Below, one piece after another: positions 1 to 8,410 of a stretch of 64,000 nucleotides of DNA (within the stretch, counting starts at the first letter, position 1; each line of letters begins with the position of its first letter). The notes below the pieces were generated by a model. That model saw only the letters and a list, made by a program, of their open reading frames with translations, was not told the DNA's origin and searched no databases. Source of the stretch: Arthrobacter sp. CJ23 (GTDB lineage Bacteria > Actinomycetota > Actinomycetes > Actinomycetales > Micrococcaceae). The stretch is from the NCBI RefSeq assembly GCF_024741795.1, contig NZ_CP102950.1, positions 4,464,001 to 4,528,000 on the forward strand, written 5' to 3'. A program made the position numbers and the translations under genes.

Positions 1-591
1 AACAAGGTCCACGGACCCGTCGCGTTGCTGCACTTCGACGCCCACCTGGATACCTGGGACACGTACTTCGACCAGCCCGTCACCCATGGCACCATCTTCC
101 GCCGCGCCTTCGAAGAAGGCCTGCTTGTGGAGGACAAGTCCATGCACGTCGGCATCCGCGGGCCGGTCTATGACCGCAACGACTTCCTCCGCGACCACGA
201 ATTCGGGTTCCAGATCATCCGCTGCTCGGACCTTGACGTCATCGGTGTCCCGGCAGCAATTGCCCAAGTGAAGGAGCGGCTCGGCGACACGCCCGTCTAC
301 GTCTCCATAGACATCGACGTCCTGGACCCGGCATTCGCACCAGGCACCGGAACCCCGGAGATGGGCGGGCTCCACTCCCGCGAACTCCTGGCCCTGCTCC
401 GCGGACTGAACGGCATCAACATTGTGGGCGCCGACGTCGTGGAAGTGGCTCCGGCCTACGACCACGCAGACATCACCACGGTCGCGGCGGCCACCCTCGT
501 TTTCGACCTGCTCGCGCTCATGGTGAACCGCAGCAAGGCCTCCACCGACTCCGTGCGCGAACTCGCTTCGGCATCCCGGACACTGTCATGA
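1..591 (+). CDS. Agmatinase-family ureohydrolase, C-terminal part
   Basis: Open from the first base in frame 1, so the N-terminus lies outside the window; 196 residues are visible, against roughly 310-350 for the family. It hydrolyses a guanidino compound to an amine plus urea using a binuclear Mn centre in the cytosol. Two of the signature metal motifs are present: LLHFDAHLD near the window start and SIDIDVLDPAFAPGTGTP about 100 residues later. The GGDHS motif expected upstream is not in the window. Its stop overlaps the start of an NCS1 permease (ATGA), and an aldehyde dehydrogenase of the aminobutyraldehyde type follows, so agmatine or guanidinobutyrate are plausible substrates. The substrate cannot be settled from the visible part; guanidinopropionase and guanidine hydrolase belong to the same superfamily. 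Confidence 0.88.
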   Translation, partial: NKVHGPVALLHFDAHLDTWDTYFDQPVTHGTIFRRAFEEGLLVEDKSMHVGIRGPVYDRNDFLRDHEFGFQIIRCSDLDVIGVPAAIAQVKERLGDTPVYVSIDIDVLDPAFAPGTGTPEMGGLHSRELLALLRGLNGINIVGADVVEVAPAYDHADITTVAAATLVFDLLALMVNRSKASTDSVRELASASRTLS

Positions 592-2036
592 ACGCGCCCG
601 TCGCCACGGCCGAGGTACCCCGGCTCGAGGACAAGACCATCCAGCCCATCCCCGCGAACGAACGCCACGGAAAAGCCCGGGACCTCTTCACCATCTGGTT
701 CGGCTCCAACATCATGATCATGACCATCGTGACCGGCGGGCTCGCCACCACGGTGTTCGGCCTCAACTTTGTGCCCGCGATCGTGGGAATCATCATCGGC
801 AACGTGGTGGGCGGCATCTTCATGGCGCTGCATTCCGCCCAGGGCCCGCAACTGGGCGTGGCGCAAATGATCCAGACCCGCGGCCAGTTCGGTTCATTCG
901 GGGCGCTGCTGATCGTGGTGATCGTGGTGATCATGTACGTCGGTTTCTTCGCGGCGAACCTGGTCTTTGGCGGCGAGGCAATGGCAGCCGTCAGCCCGGG
1001 CATCAGTGTTGACGCGGGCATCATCATCATCGGCGTCGTCAGCGTTATTGCCACGATCTTCGGCTACCGGCTCATTCACGCCTACGCACGCATCCTGAGC
1101 ATCGCGGCCGGCCTGGCGCTGCTGCTGGCCTTCGCCTGGATCCTGTTCGTCCAGGGACTGCCGGCCAGCTTCCTGGACCAGGGAAACTTCAACTGGGTTG
1201 GCTTCATGGGCACCATCTCCGTATCCGCCCTGTGGCAGCTCGCCTACGCCCCGTACGTCTCGGATTACTCCCGCTACATGCCCCAGGGCACGGGCTCGGC
1301 CCCGGCCTTCTGGGCGTCCTACTCAGGCTGCGTCCTGGGAACCCTGTTTCCCATGATCCTGGGCGCCCTGGTAGGAACGCTGGCCCTGGCCCTGAGCAGC
1401 GATGGCGGCAACGTTGAAATCGTGGGCAGCCTGGGAGCCCTGCTGGGGCCTTGGACGCTCGCCATTATCGGGATCTTCTGCCTGGGCGTGGCCGCGTCGA
1501 ATGCCATGAATCTTTACTGTGGAGTCCTGTGCAGCCTCACCATCGGCCAGACGTTCAGGCCGAACTGGCTGCCCCACGCCAAGACCCGGAGCATAGCCGC
1601 GGTTGTCATCTTCGCACTCGCCCTGCTGATCGCACTGTTCGCCCGCGACAACTTCATCCTCTTCTACACCAACTTCCTCTCGTTCCTGATGTACGTCCTG
1701 GTCCCCTGGACGGCCATCAACCTGGTGGACTACTACCTTCTCCGGCACGGCGACTACAAGGTTGAAGACTTCTTCAAGCGCGACGGCGGCGTGTACGGAC
1801 GGTTCAATTGGGTCGCCATCGGCTCCTACGTAGCAGGCGCCTTGATCCAGGTCCCCTTCTCCGCCACAGCGATCTACACGGGCCCCGTGGCCGCGGCCAT
1901 GGGCGGCGTGGACGTCTCCTGGATCGTGGGGCTGGTGGTTGTTGCCCCGCTCTACTACTTCGCGGCACGCATCTTCCGGAACAAGCCGGCGGCCGCCCCC
2001 TTTCAAGCCCCTGCACTCGCATCTGACCTCATCTGA
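588..2036 (+). CDS. NCS1 family purine-cytosine permease-like transporter
   Basis: 482 residues with about 12 hydrophobic segments, the normal size for a nucleobase:cation symporter-1 (CodB/PucI-like) inner-membrane carrier. The N-terminus is cytoplasmic and hydrophilic (about 35 residues) before the first helix. The ATG overlaps the stop of the ureohydrolase, so the two are translationally coupled and probably act together. NCS1 members carry nucleobases, hydantoins, thiamine and related compounds. Placement beside an agmatinase-type enzyme and an aldehyde dehydrogenase suggests uptake of a guanidino or amine nitrogen source, but that is inference. The family call is firm and the substrate is unknown. 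Confidence 0.88.
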   Translation: MNAPVATAEVPRLEDKTIQPIPANERHGKARDLFTIWFGSNIMIMTIVTGGLATTVFGLNFVPAIVGIIIGNVVGGIFMALHSAQGPQLGVAQMIQTRGQFGSFGALLIVVIVVIMYVGFFAANLVFGGEAMAAVSPGISVDAGIIIIGVVSVIATIFGYRLIHAYARILSIAAGLALLLAFAWILFVQGLPASFLDQGNFNWVGFMGTISVSALWQLAYAPYVSDYSRYMPQGTGSAPAFWASYSGCVLGTLFPMILGALVGTLALALSSDGGNVEIVGSLGALLGPWTLAIIGIFCLGVAASNAMNLYCGVLCSLTIGQTFRPNWLPHAKTRSIAAVVIFALALLIALFARDNFILFYTNFLSFLMYVLVPWTAINLVDYYLLRHGDYKVEDFFKRDGGVYGRFNWVAIGSYVAGALIQVPFSATAIYTGPVAAAMGGVDVSWIVGLVVVAPLYYFAARIFRNKPAAAPFQAPALASDLI

Positions 2037-2048
2037 AAGCGAAACATC

Positions 2049-3566
2049 ATGACCACCTCCCAGACCGAACAGTTCGCCGTCCGACGTTCCTCCGCCAGCT
2101 CCGCAGGCTTCAGCGGCGTGCCGCCCCTGCCCCTGCCTCCCACCGGGCACTTCATTGGAGGATCCTTCGTGCCGGGTTCCTCCACCGAGCTCATCGACGT
2201 CGTTGACCCCACCACCGAGCAGGTCCTGGCGTCGGTGCGGGCCGGCACCGCAGCCGACGTCGACGTCGCCGTCGCAGCCGCCGTCGAGGCCCAAAAGTCC
2301 TGGGGTGCCACCACGCCCAAGGAGCGCTCCGAGGTCTTGTCCCTGATCGCGAACATCATCGAAGCCAACCGTGAAGCGTTCGAAATCATCGAGTCCGCCA
2401 ACACCGGCAAGCCGCGAACCGTCGCGGAGGACGATGTCTCCAGCACCATCGACACGTTCCGTTTCATGGCTGGCGCGTCGCGCACCCTGACGTCCATGGC
2501 CGGCGGGGACTACGCCACCGGCCACACCTCGGTGATCCTCCGCGAGCCCGTGGGCGTGGTCGGGGTCATCACCCCTTGGAACTACCCGCTGCTCATGGCC
2601 GCCTGGAAGATCGCCCCGATCCTGGCTGCTGGAAACAGCATCGTCCTCAAGCCGTCCGAGCAGACCCCGCTGTCCACGCTGAAGCTGGCAGAACTCGTGG
2701 CCGGACACATCCCGGACGGAATCCTCAACGTCGTCACGGGACAGGGCCGCACCGTAGGACAGCGGCTGTCCGAACACCCTGACATCGCCCTCGTCGCCTT
2801 GACCGGCAGTGTGGTCAGCGGCCAGGCCGTGGCGGAAACCGCAGCAAAGTCGGTCAAGCGCGTCCACTTGGAACTCGGCGGCAAGGCTCCCGTTGTGGTC
2901 TTCCCCGACGCCGACCTCCGCGCGGCCGCCGCCGGCGTACGGAATGCAGGCTTCTGGAATGCCGGCCAGGACTGCGGCGCCGCCTGCCGCGTCCTCGTCC
3001 ACGAATCCGTGGCAGCCGAGTTCACGGAGCACCTGGTGCGTGAGGTCAGCACTCTGGTGGTGGGGTCCCCGGACGCGGGAGACGACGTGGAAATCGGCCC
3101 CATGATTTCGCGCCCGCACTTCGAACGCGTCAAGGAATCGCTGGCTGACGCCAAGGCCGCCGGCCTGACGATGGCGATCGGCGGGTCTGCCCTTGAAGGC
3201 CCCGGCTACTTCATCGAACCCACGGTGATCAGCAACGTGCCCGCGGGAGCCCCTATTGCCACGCACGAGATCTTTGGACCCGTGGTCACGGTGGAGACAT
3301 TCAGTTCCACCGAGGAGGCCGTCACCCGGGCGAACGAGAGCCCCTACGGCCTGTCCGCCTCCGTATGGACGAAAGACTCAAGCCTTTCGCTGAGGATCCC
3401 CAAGCAGCTCGATTTCGGCACGGTCTGGGTCAATTCACACTTGGTCCTGGCCTGCGAGGTACCGTGGGGCGGGTTCAAGGGATCCGGCTACGGCCGCGAC
3501 CTCTCGCTCTACGCGCTGGATGATTACTCCCGCACCAAGCACGTCATGATCAACCACGGCGCGTGA
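2049..3566 (+). CDS. NAD(P)-dependent aldehyde dehydrogenase, aminobutyraldehyde type
   Basis: 505 residues, full length for the ALDH superfamily. The nucleophile Cys309 lies in NAGQDCGAACRV and the general base Glu275 in LELGGKAP; their 34-residue spacing equals that of classical ALDHs. The GQDCxAACR form of the active-site loop is typical of gamma-aminobutyraldehyde and betaine-aldehyde dehydrogenases (PatD-like). The gene starts 12 bases after the permease stop, in one apparent operon with the ureohydrolase. It would oxidise the amino- or guanidino-aldehyde formed from the hydrolase product. A putrescine transaminase or oxidase is not seen here and may lie upstream of the window. Confidence 0.85.
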   Translation: MTTSQTEQFAVRRSSASSAGFSGVPPLPLPPTGHFIGGSFVPGSSTELIDVVDPTTEQVLASVRAGTAADVDVAVAAAVEAQKSWGATTPKERSEVLSLIANIIEANREAFEIIESANTGKPRTVAEDDVSSTIDTFRFMAGASRTLTSMAGGDYATGHTSVILREPVGVVGVITPWNYPLLMAAWKIAPILAAGNSIVLKPSEQTPLSTLKLAELVAGHIPDGILNVVTGQGRTVGQRLSEHPDIALVALTGSVVSGQAVAETAAKSVKRVHLELGGKAPVVVFPDADLRAAAAGVRNAGFWNAGQDCGAACRVLVHESVAAEFTEHLVREVSTLVVGSPDAGDDVEIGPMISRPHFERVKESLADAKAAGLTMAIGGSALEGPGYFIEPTVISNVPAGAPIATHEIFGPVVTVETFSSTEEAVTRANESPYGLSASVWTKDSSLSLRIPKQLDFGTVWVNSHLVLACEVPWGGFKGSGYGRDLSLYALDDYSRTKHVMINHGA

Positions 3567-3594
3567 GCGTTCAGACAAGCAACGGAGCTTAGCA

Positions 3595-4890
3595 ATGACC
3601 ACCACCAACGTTCCCCGGGCCGCGTCCCCGGCCAGGGCGGCAACCCCATCCGCTCCCTTCGGGACGGACGTCACCTGGACCAACTGGGGCGGGAACCAGA
3701 GCGCCACACCCGCCTTCACCGTCCGGCCGCGGACTGAACAGGAAGCGCTCGACGCCGTCCGGTTCGCCATCCGCGAAGGCCTGCCCGTGCGGGCGGTCGG
3801 TTCAGGCCACTCGTCCTCGCCGTTGGTTCAGACAGGCGGCGTCCTGATGGACATGTCCGGCCTCTCGGCGATCACCGGCACGGATGCCGTTGCGCGCCGA
3901 GCCAGGGCCTTGGCCGGCACCACCATCAATGCCTTTGGCGATGCGTTGTGGGAGCAGGGCCTGGCGCTCAGCAACCAGGGAGACATCGACAAGCAGCAAA
4001 TCGCCGGAGCGCTGGCCACCAGCACCCATGGCTCCGGCAGGGACCTGGGCAGCTTCTCTTCCAAGCTGCGCTGGGTGAAGCTGATCAACGGCCACGGCGA
4101 GATTGTCGAAATCGGCGAGGGGCAGCTCCGCGAACTCCGGGCTGCCCAGGTCGCCCTTGGCACGCTGGGGATCTTCCTGGAAGTCGAGCTGGCCGTCGAG
4201 GACAGCTATTACCTGCAGGAACAGATCACGTATCCCACGTGGGCCGAGACTGCGGCTACGTGGCAGGCCGACATTGACTCGAACCGCCACTACTCGTTCC
4301 TCTGGTGCCCGGACGACGATTCCTGCGAGCTCCTGGATTTGCCGGGTTCGCCGGGCCAGAGCATGGCGGACCGCAGCTACACCAAGCGGTACAACGTGGC
4401 GCAGATCCAGGACGAGAGCGAAATCTCCTCTGTTGAAGGTGCCCGGCTGGACCGCTCCTACCGGATCTACCCGGGCGGCTTCACCACGCAGTTCCACGAA
4501 CTGGAGTACTTCGTTCGCAGCGAGGACGGACTGGCCGCCGTCGAGGCCATCCAGGACCTGATCCGCACCAAGCACCCGGACCAGAAATACCCCGTGGAGG
4601 TCCGCTGGGTGAAGGCCGACGACGGCTACATGTCACAGTTCCAAGGACGCGACAGCACCGTGGTCACCCTGACCACCAAGCCCGGAACCGACTACTGGCA
4701 GTTCTTCCGGGACGCCGATGCCGTGCTGCAGGACTTCGAACCGCGGGCACACTGGGGAAAGATCCATTTCATGACCCGGAGCCGCCTGGAGCGCCTCTAC
4801 CCTGGGCTCGACACCTTCATCCAGGTACGCCGCGAGTTCGATCCCCGGGGAATGTTCCTCAACGACCACACGCGCGCCCTCGTGGGCTGA
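3595..4890 (+). CDS. FAD-linked sugar lactone/alditol oxidase family protein
   Basis: 431 residues. The N-terminal FAD-binding (PCMH-type) domain contains VGSGHSSSPL; its His72 matches the histidine that carries covalent 8-alpha FAD in alditol and gulonolactone oxidases. The C-terminal ALO domain ends with the conserved HWGK (in PRAHWGKIHFM) and DPRGMFLND. These enzymes oxidise sugar lactones or polyols with oxygen, giving hydrogen peroxide. It starts 28 bases after the aldehyde dehydrogenase, so co-transcription is likely, but the family does not fit amine catabolism in an obvious way. A strong hairpin follows the gene. Alternatives are an alditol/xylitol oxidase or an L-gulono-1,4-lactone dehydrogenase. 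Confidence 0.83.
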   Translation: MTTTNVPRAASPARAATPSAPFGTDVTWTNWGGNQSATPAFTVRPRTEQEALDAVRFAIREGLPVRAVGSGHSSSPLVQTGGVLMDMSGLSAITGTDAVARRARALAGTTINAFGDALWEQGLALSNQGDIDKQQIAGALATSTHGSGRDLGSFSSKLRWVKLINGHGEIVEIGEGQLRELRAAQVALGTLGIFLEVELAVEDSYYLQEQITYPTWAETAATWQADIDSNRHYSFLWCPDDDSCELLDLPGSPGQSMADRSYTKRYNVAQIQDESEISSVEGARLDRSYRIYPGGFTTQFHELEYFVRSEDGLAAVEAIQDLIRTKHPDQKYPVEVRWVKADDGYMSQFQGRDSTVVTLTTKPGTDYWQFFRDADAVLQDFEPRAHWGKIHFMTRSRLERLYPGLDTFIQVRREFDPRGMFLNDHTRALVG

Positions 4891-4900
4891 GTCGGCAATC

Positions 4901-4936
4901 GCGGCGGCCCTGCGGACCATCCGCAGGGCCCGCCGC
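4901..4936 (+). terminator. Hairpin terminator after the oxidase gene
   Basis: Bases 4901-4915 and 4921-4936 form a 15-bp GC-rich stem (core CCCTGCGG/CCGCAGGG) with a one-base bulge and a 5-base loop, 11 bases after the stop codon. No long T tract follows, which is usual in this GC-rich genus. Confidence 0.6.
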
Positions 4937-5072
4937 TGTGTGGCACAGCCGCCCCGACCGTGAGCCAACCAAGACTTCCCCGAAACCTTCAAGTGGTAGT
5001 TTGATCTCTGCACGCGCCGCGCCCGCCCTCCACCAACGGCGGCGGCAACCCGAAACTACCGGAGGTCTTTCC

Positions 5073-5516
5073 ATGCTCAAGGGATTCAAGGATTTCATTC
5101 TTCGCGGCAACGTCATCGAACTGGCGATCGCCGTCGTGGTCGGCACGGCGTTCACGGCCCTCGTGGCAGCGTTCACCACGAACATCATCAACCCGGTCAT
5201 TGCGGCCGCCGGCGGCGTCAACGCCGAGGGACTGGGCTTCGCGATCTGGCCGGACAACCCCGCAACGTTCGTGAACTTCGGCGCCGTCATCACGGCGTTC
5301 GTGACCTTCCTGATCACCGCCGCCGTGGTCTACTTCATCTTCGTGGCGCCCATGAACAAGATCAACGCCATGGTCAAGGCCCGCCTGGCCACCGAGGAGC
5401 CCGAGGAAGAGCCGCTGCCGGCCGACACCGCACTGCTCGCCGAAATCCGCGACCTGCTGTCCGAGCTCGCAGCAGCCAACCGCGGCTCCGAGCGGGACTC
5501 CGACGCCGTCCGCTAG
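5073..5516 (+). CDS. mscL: Large-conductance mechanosensitive channel MscL
   Basis: 147 residues, typical of actinobacterial MscL. The start at 5073 gives the canonical N-terminal amphipathic helix and TM1 (MLKGFKDFILRGNVIELAIA) and has a good ribosome site (GGAGG, 7 bases upstream). The reading frame is open further upstream to 4938 but nothing there resembles MscL. TM1 covers about residues 15-45, TM2 about 70-95, and an acidic cytoplasmic C-terminal helix bundle follows. The pentameric channel opens under membrane tension and releases osmolytes on hypo-osmotic shock. The gene appears to stand alone between two hairpins. Confidence 0.97.
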   Translation: MLKGFKDFILRGNVIELAIAVVVGTAFTALVAAFTTNIINPVIAAAGGVNAEGLGFAIWPDNPATFVNFGAVITAFVTFLITAAVVYFIFVAPMNKINAMVKARLATEEPEEEPLPADTALLAEIRDLLSELAAANRGSERDSDAVR

Positions 5517-5560
5517 GGGCCCCGGCGCCCTCTCCGGCGCCCCTTCCCAGTTGCTTCGCT

Positions 5561-5595
5561 GAACCCGGCGTTCCCACCCCGAGAACACCGGGTTC
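5561..5595 (+). terminator. Terminator hairpin after mscL
   Basis: GAACCCGG at 5561-5568 pairs with CCGGGTTC at 5588-5595; further pairing (GTTC/GAAC) lies inside. TTGCG follows. It sits 45 bases after the mscL stop and a shorter GGCGCC inverted repeat precedes it. Confidence 0.55.
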
Positions 5596-5645
5596 TTGCG
5601 TCTGGACCGTCACTGAGACGGCCACTAACTGGGCAGGAATGCTGC

Positions 5646-6686
5646 ATGCCGCCGATGGCCGGATTACTATTGGCTCCCATGCAACCGGAATGGAGTCCAC
5701 GGATCGGCTGGGACGATTTGCCCCTGCGTGTGCAGGCGGGAATCGAACAGATCCTCGGAGACCGGGTCACGGCGGCCACAGGCCAGCAGGGAGGATTTTC
5801 GCCAGGCACGGCGGACAGGGTTCGCACCGTTTCGGGAGGCCGGGCGTTCATCAAAGCGGTCAGTCCGCAACTGAACGAGCAGTCACCGGCCATCCATCGA
5901 AAGGAAGCGGCAGTCACAGGGGCGCTGGCAGACACAGTTCCGGCGCCGAGGCTGATCGGCACCTACGACGACGGCGAGTGGGTTGCCTTGGTCCTTAGCG
6001 ACGTGGAAGGCAGGCACCCGCACATCCCTTGGCGCTTATCGGAACTGACGATTGTCCTGGATGCCCTGCTACGGCTGGCCCGAACGCCCGTCCCCGCAGC
6101 CCTCGAGAACCTGCCAACACTCGAGAAGGAGCTAAGTGAGGCATTCAATGCGTGGAGCCGCATCAGAAGCGATCCTCCAGAGGACTGCGATTCCTGGGTC
6201 CTCAGGAATCTTGAGTCATTGGAAGGGCTTGCCCTATCCGGCTTGAAGGACCTCGGTGGCGATTCCCTGGTACACACGGACATCCGGGCCGACAACATCC
6301 TGATTACACCCAACAACACAGCGGTCCTTGTGGACTGGCCTTGGGCATGCGTCGGCTCATCGTGGATTGATGCCCTCTCCGCCCTGATCAACGTGCGCGT
6401 GTTCGATCCAATGTTCGACGTTGAATCCGTGCTGCAGTCCCATGCAGCGTTCGCGACGGTCCGGCCGGACAGCGTTGACCGTGTCCTCGCTGGTCTTGGT
6501 GCGTACTTCACTGATGCCGCCAGACTGGCGCCGCCACCGGGGCTCCCAAGCCTCCGGACCTTTCAACGGCAGCAAAGCGAAGCTGTGGTCCGCTGGCTGC
6601 GCCACAGGCTCTCCAACCGTCCTGCGCACGATCGTGACGCACAGGCAACCGCGCCGAAACACCCACCGGGCACCATGGGGACATGA
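5646..6686 (+). CDS. Aminoglycoside phosphotransferase (APH)-fold kinase
   Basis: 346 residues with the APH/choline-kinase fold. The catalytic loop is HTDIRADN (Asp212, Asn217), followed by the metal-binding Asp in VLVDWPWA, the usual Brenner-type layout. Such proteins phosphorylate small hydroxylated molecules, and many are not resistance enzymes. The ATG at 5646 has AGGA 7 bases upstream; an in-frame ATG at 5679 (MQPEW) is a possible alternative. The stop overlaps the ATG of the next gene, so it is coupled to a membrane ACT-domain protein. Codon use is somewhat less GC-biased than in neighbouring genes. Substrate unknown. Confidence 0.75.
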   Translation: MPPMAGLLLAPMQPEWSPRIGWDDLPLRVQAGIEQILGDRVTAATGQQGGFSPGTADRVRTVSGGRAFIKAVSPQLNEQSPAIHRKEAAVTGALADTVPAPRLIGTYDDGEWVALVLSDVEGRHPHIPWRLSELTIVLDALLRLARTPVPAALENLPTLEKELSEAFNAWSRIRSDPPEDCDSWVLRNLESLEGLALSGLKDLGGDSLVHTDIRADNILITPNNTAVLVDWPWACVGSSWIDALSALINVRVFDPMFDVESVLQSHAAFATVRPDSVDRVLAGLGAYFTDAARLAPPPGLPSLRTFQRQQSEAVVRWLRHRLSNRPAHDRDAQATAPKHPPGTMGT

Positions 6687-7591
6687 AGCCGAAGCAGAAG
6701 ACTCCCGCCACCGCTGAGCTCTCCTGCGAAGTGTGCGGCCAGATGCCCGAACCGCCCAAGGCCCGCTTTACCGCGGCCCAGATCGCCGTGATGCTCCCCA
6801 TCGAACTGCTGGTGCACGCCGCGGTGGTGGAAACCCACCTGCCGTACCTGGCCAAGGTGCTCCTGCTGACCGTCACCGCCACGGTCCTGGTCATCTGGGT
6901 GGCCGAGCCGTCCGCCGCCAGGGTGCTGCGGAGCTGGCTCCACGCCCCCGCGCTGCGGCACCGGCGCAAGCTCCACACCGCGCCGGCCCTGTGGCGGGCC
7001 CGCACCGTGCTGCGCGACCAGCCCGGCTCCCTGAAGAAGATCACCCAGTCCCTCGCACGCCTGGACACGAACATCCTCAGCATCCACGTGCACCCGATGG
7101 ACGGCACGGTCCTGGACGAGTTCGTGCTGTCCGCGCCCGGCCACCTGGGTGAGACGGAGCTGCTGAAAGCGCTCGACGACGGCGGCGGCCGTGAGTCCCA
7201 TGTGTGGCCCACCACCGCGCTCGCCATGGCGGACGGGCAGACCAGGGCGCTGAGCATCGCGGCCCGCATCGCCGGCAACCCGGACGAGCTCCCCCTCGCC
7301 GTCGCCGAACTGCTCTCCGCCAGAGTGGTCCCCAACGCTCCGGAAGGCTCCGCCGAAGAGCCGGCCGCCGGCGTCGGGCCCTCAGGGACACTGCTCAAGA
7401 TCCCCACGGCCTGGCACGGACCGCTCGTGTTCTCCCGCCCGGACGAGCCCTTCACGCCCGCCGAATCCGCCCGCGCCCACCGCCTGGCCGAGCTTGCCGA
7501 GATGCTCGCGCACCGCCCGGGGCCTCGCCAAACTACGGGCGCGCTTGCGCATCCTACGGAGTTCATTGACGGCCCCACCGGCCCGGCGTAG
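6683..7591 (+). CDS. Membrane-anchored ACT-domain protein
   Basis: 302 residues. A short N-terminal CEVCGQMP segment precedes two hydrophobic stretches (about residues 32-52 and 58-80) that should anchor it in the membrane. An ACT-like region follows at about residues 105-190, with LRDQPGSLKKIT as the ligand-loop motif. The C-terminal third is unassigned. ACT domains bind amino acids or related small ligands and usually regulate a partner. The four-base overlap with the upstream kinase gene suggests the pair is made together. I do not recognise a named family, so sensor or regulatory subunit is inference. Confidence 0.6.
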   Translation: MKPKQKTPATAELSCEVCGQMPEPPKARFTAAQIAVMLPIELLVHAAVVETHLPYLAKVLLLTVTATVLVIWVAEPSAARVLRSWLHAPALRHRRKLHTAPALWRARTVLRDQPGSLKKITQSLARLDTNILSIHVHPMDGTVLDEFVLSAPGHLGETELLKALDDGGGRESHVWPTTALAMADGQTRALSIAARIAGNPDELPLAVAELLSARVVPNAPEGSAEEPAAGVGPSGTLLKIPTAWHGPLVFSRPDEPFTPAESARAHRLAELAEMLAHRPGPRQTTGALAHPTEFIDGPTGPA

Positions 7592-7693
7592 CTTCGGACA
7601 TGAGGCCGCGCGGGCAGCGGTGATGCCCCTCCAAGGAGTCGCAGTTAACCCTGGAGCGTGACCCGCCCGCATCGTCGAACAAGGGACCAAGCC

Positions 7694-8128
7694 GTGATCC
7701 GAAGCCAGTCCAGCGTTGTCATCAACCGCCCGGTCGGAGTGGTCTTCGCCTACATGGCAGACTTCGAGCACCTGCCCGAACACGAGCCGTGGGTTGAGAA
7801 GGCGTGGCGGACGTCGGAGGGGCCAGTCGGCGTGGGAAGCACTTGGAGCCACATCCGCATCATGGGCCGTCGACGGTTCGAGGCCCCCATCGAGATTGTC
7901 GAATACGAGCCGGACCGGAGGCTCGCGATCAAGAGCGGCAACGGGCCGGTGGACGTTGTGGCCACGCAGACTTTCGAAGATCAGGGCGCGAGCACCACCG
8001 TCACCGAGGTGCTCGAAATGCGCGTCCGCGGCTTCACCCGGCTTTTCGAACCGATCATCAAGCGGCAATCCCGGGGCCAGGTCCGCGAAGTCCACCAACG
8101 CATCAAGAGGCTGCTCGAAGCGTCGTAG
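7694..8128 (+). CDS. SRPBCC (START-like) family protein
   Basis: 144 residues from the GTG at 7694, which has AAGGGA about 8 bases upstream. A GTG at 7658 would add 12 residues outside the fold. The pattern VVINRPVGVVFAYMADFEHLP is the first strand and helix of polyketide-cyclase/dehydrase-like SRPBCC proteins, and the sequence ends with the long C-terminal helix of the fold. These proteins bind hydrophobic ligands in a helix-grip cavity. No catalytic role can be named. It is a single gene between the ACT protein and the GntR-type regulon. Confidence 0.75.
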   Translation: MIRSQSSVVINRPVGVVFAYMADFEHLPEHEPWVEKAWRTSEGPVGVGSTWSHIRIMGRRRFEAPIEIVEYEPDRRLAIKSGNGPVDVVATQTFEDQGASTTVTEVLEMRVRGFTRLFEPIIKRQSRGQVREVHQRIKRLLEAS

Positions 8129-8185
8129 CAGCCACGCCAACCCGCCCGGTCACAATCCGTTTTTTGGCTTTGTATACCAAACCCC

Positions 8186-8245
8186 TTGACAGTGCCCCGC
8201 GTCACACTTACCTTTGATTTTGGGATCCCAAATCGGGATCCCAAA
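8186..8245 (+). promoter_or_regulatory. Promoter with tandem GntR-type operators upstream of the ACS-family transporter
   Basis: TTGACA at 8186-8191, a 17-base spacer and TACCTT at 8209-8214 make a good sigma-70 promoter. Directly downstream is the palindrome TTTGGGATCCCAAA (8219-8232) and a second, one-sided copy ATCGGGATCCCAAA (8232-8245), centres 13 bases apart. A repressor here would block initiation or clearance. The same palindrome occurs twice at the next promoter (9771-9834), so one regulator, most likely the GntR protein at 12909, should control both. Confidence 0.8.
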
Positions 8246-8410
8246 GGATTCACCGGATGCGTTTCCCCCACCGACTGGCCGGAACCGCAGCACGTGCCGC
8301 CGGGACGAGTCCGGCCGCAGCGGCATCCCGTGCGGTTCGCCTCACAGACATCCACATTGCCCACAGACATCCCCCCATTCCATTCCCCTGACTCCCTTGA
8401 AGGAGAAGCT

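Noticed and set aside
1323..3266. Open minus-strand frame of 647 codons opposite the permease and aldehyde dehydrogenase
   Set aside because: Same reason: antisense to genes with clear catalytic residues, no recognisable fold and no ribosome site.
8169..8181. TTTGTATACCAAA, a palindrome-like element upstream of the first GntR-controlled promoter
   Set aside because: It shares only the outer TTTG/CAAA with the GGGATCCC sites and has an odd length; it was not counted as a fifth operator.
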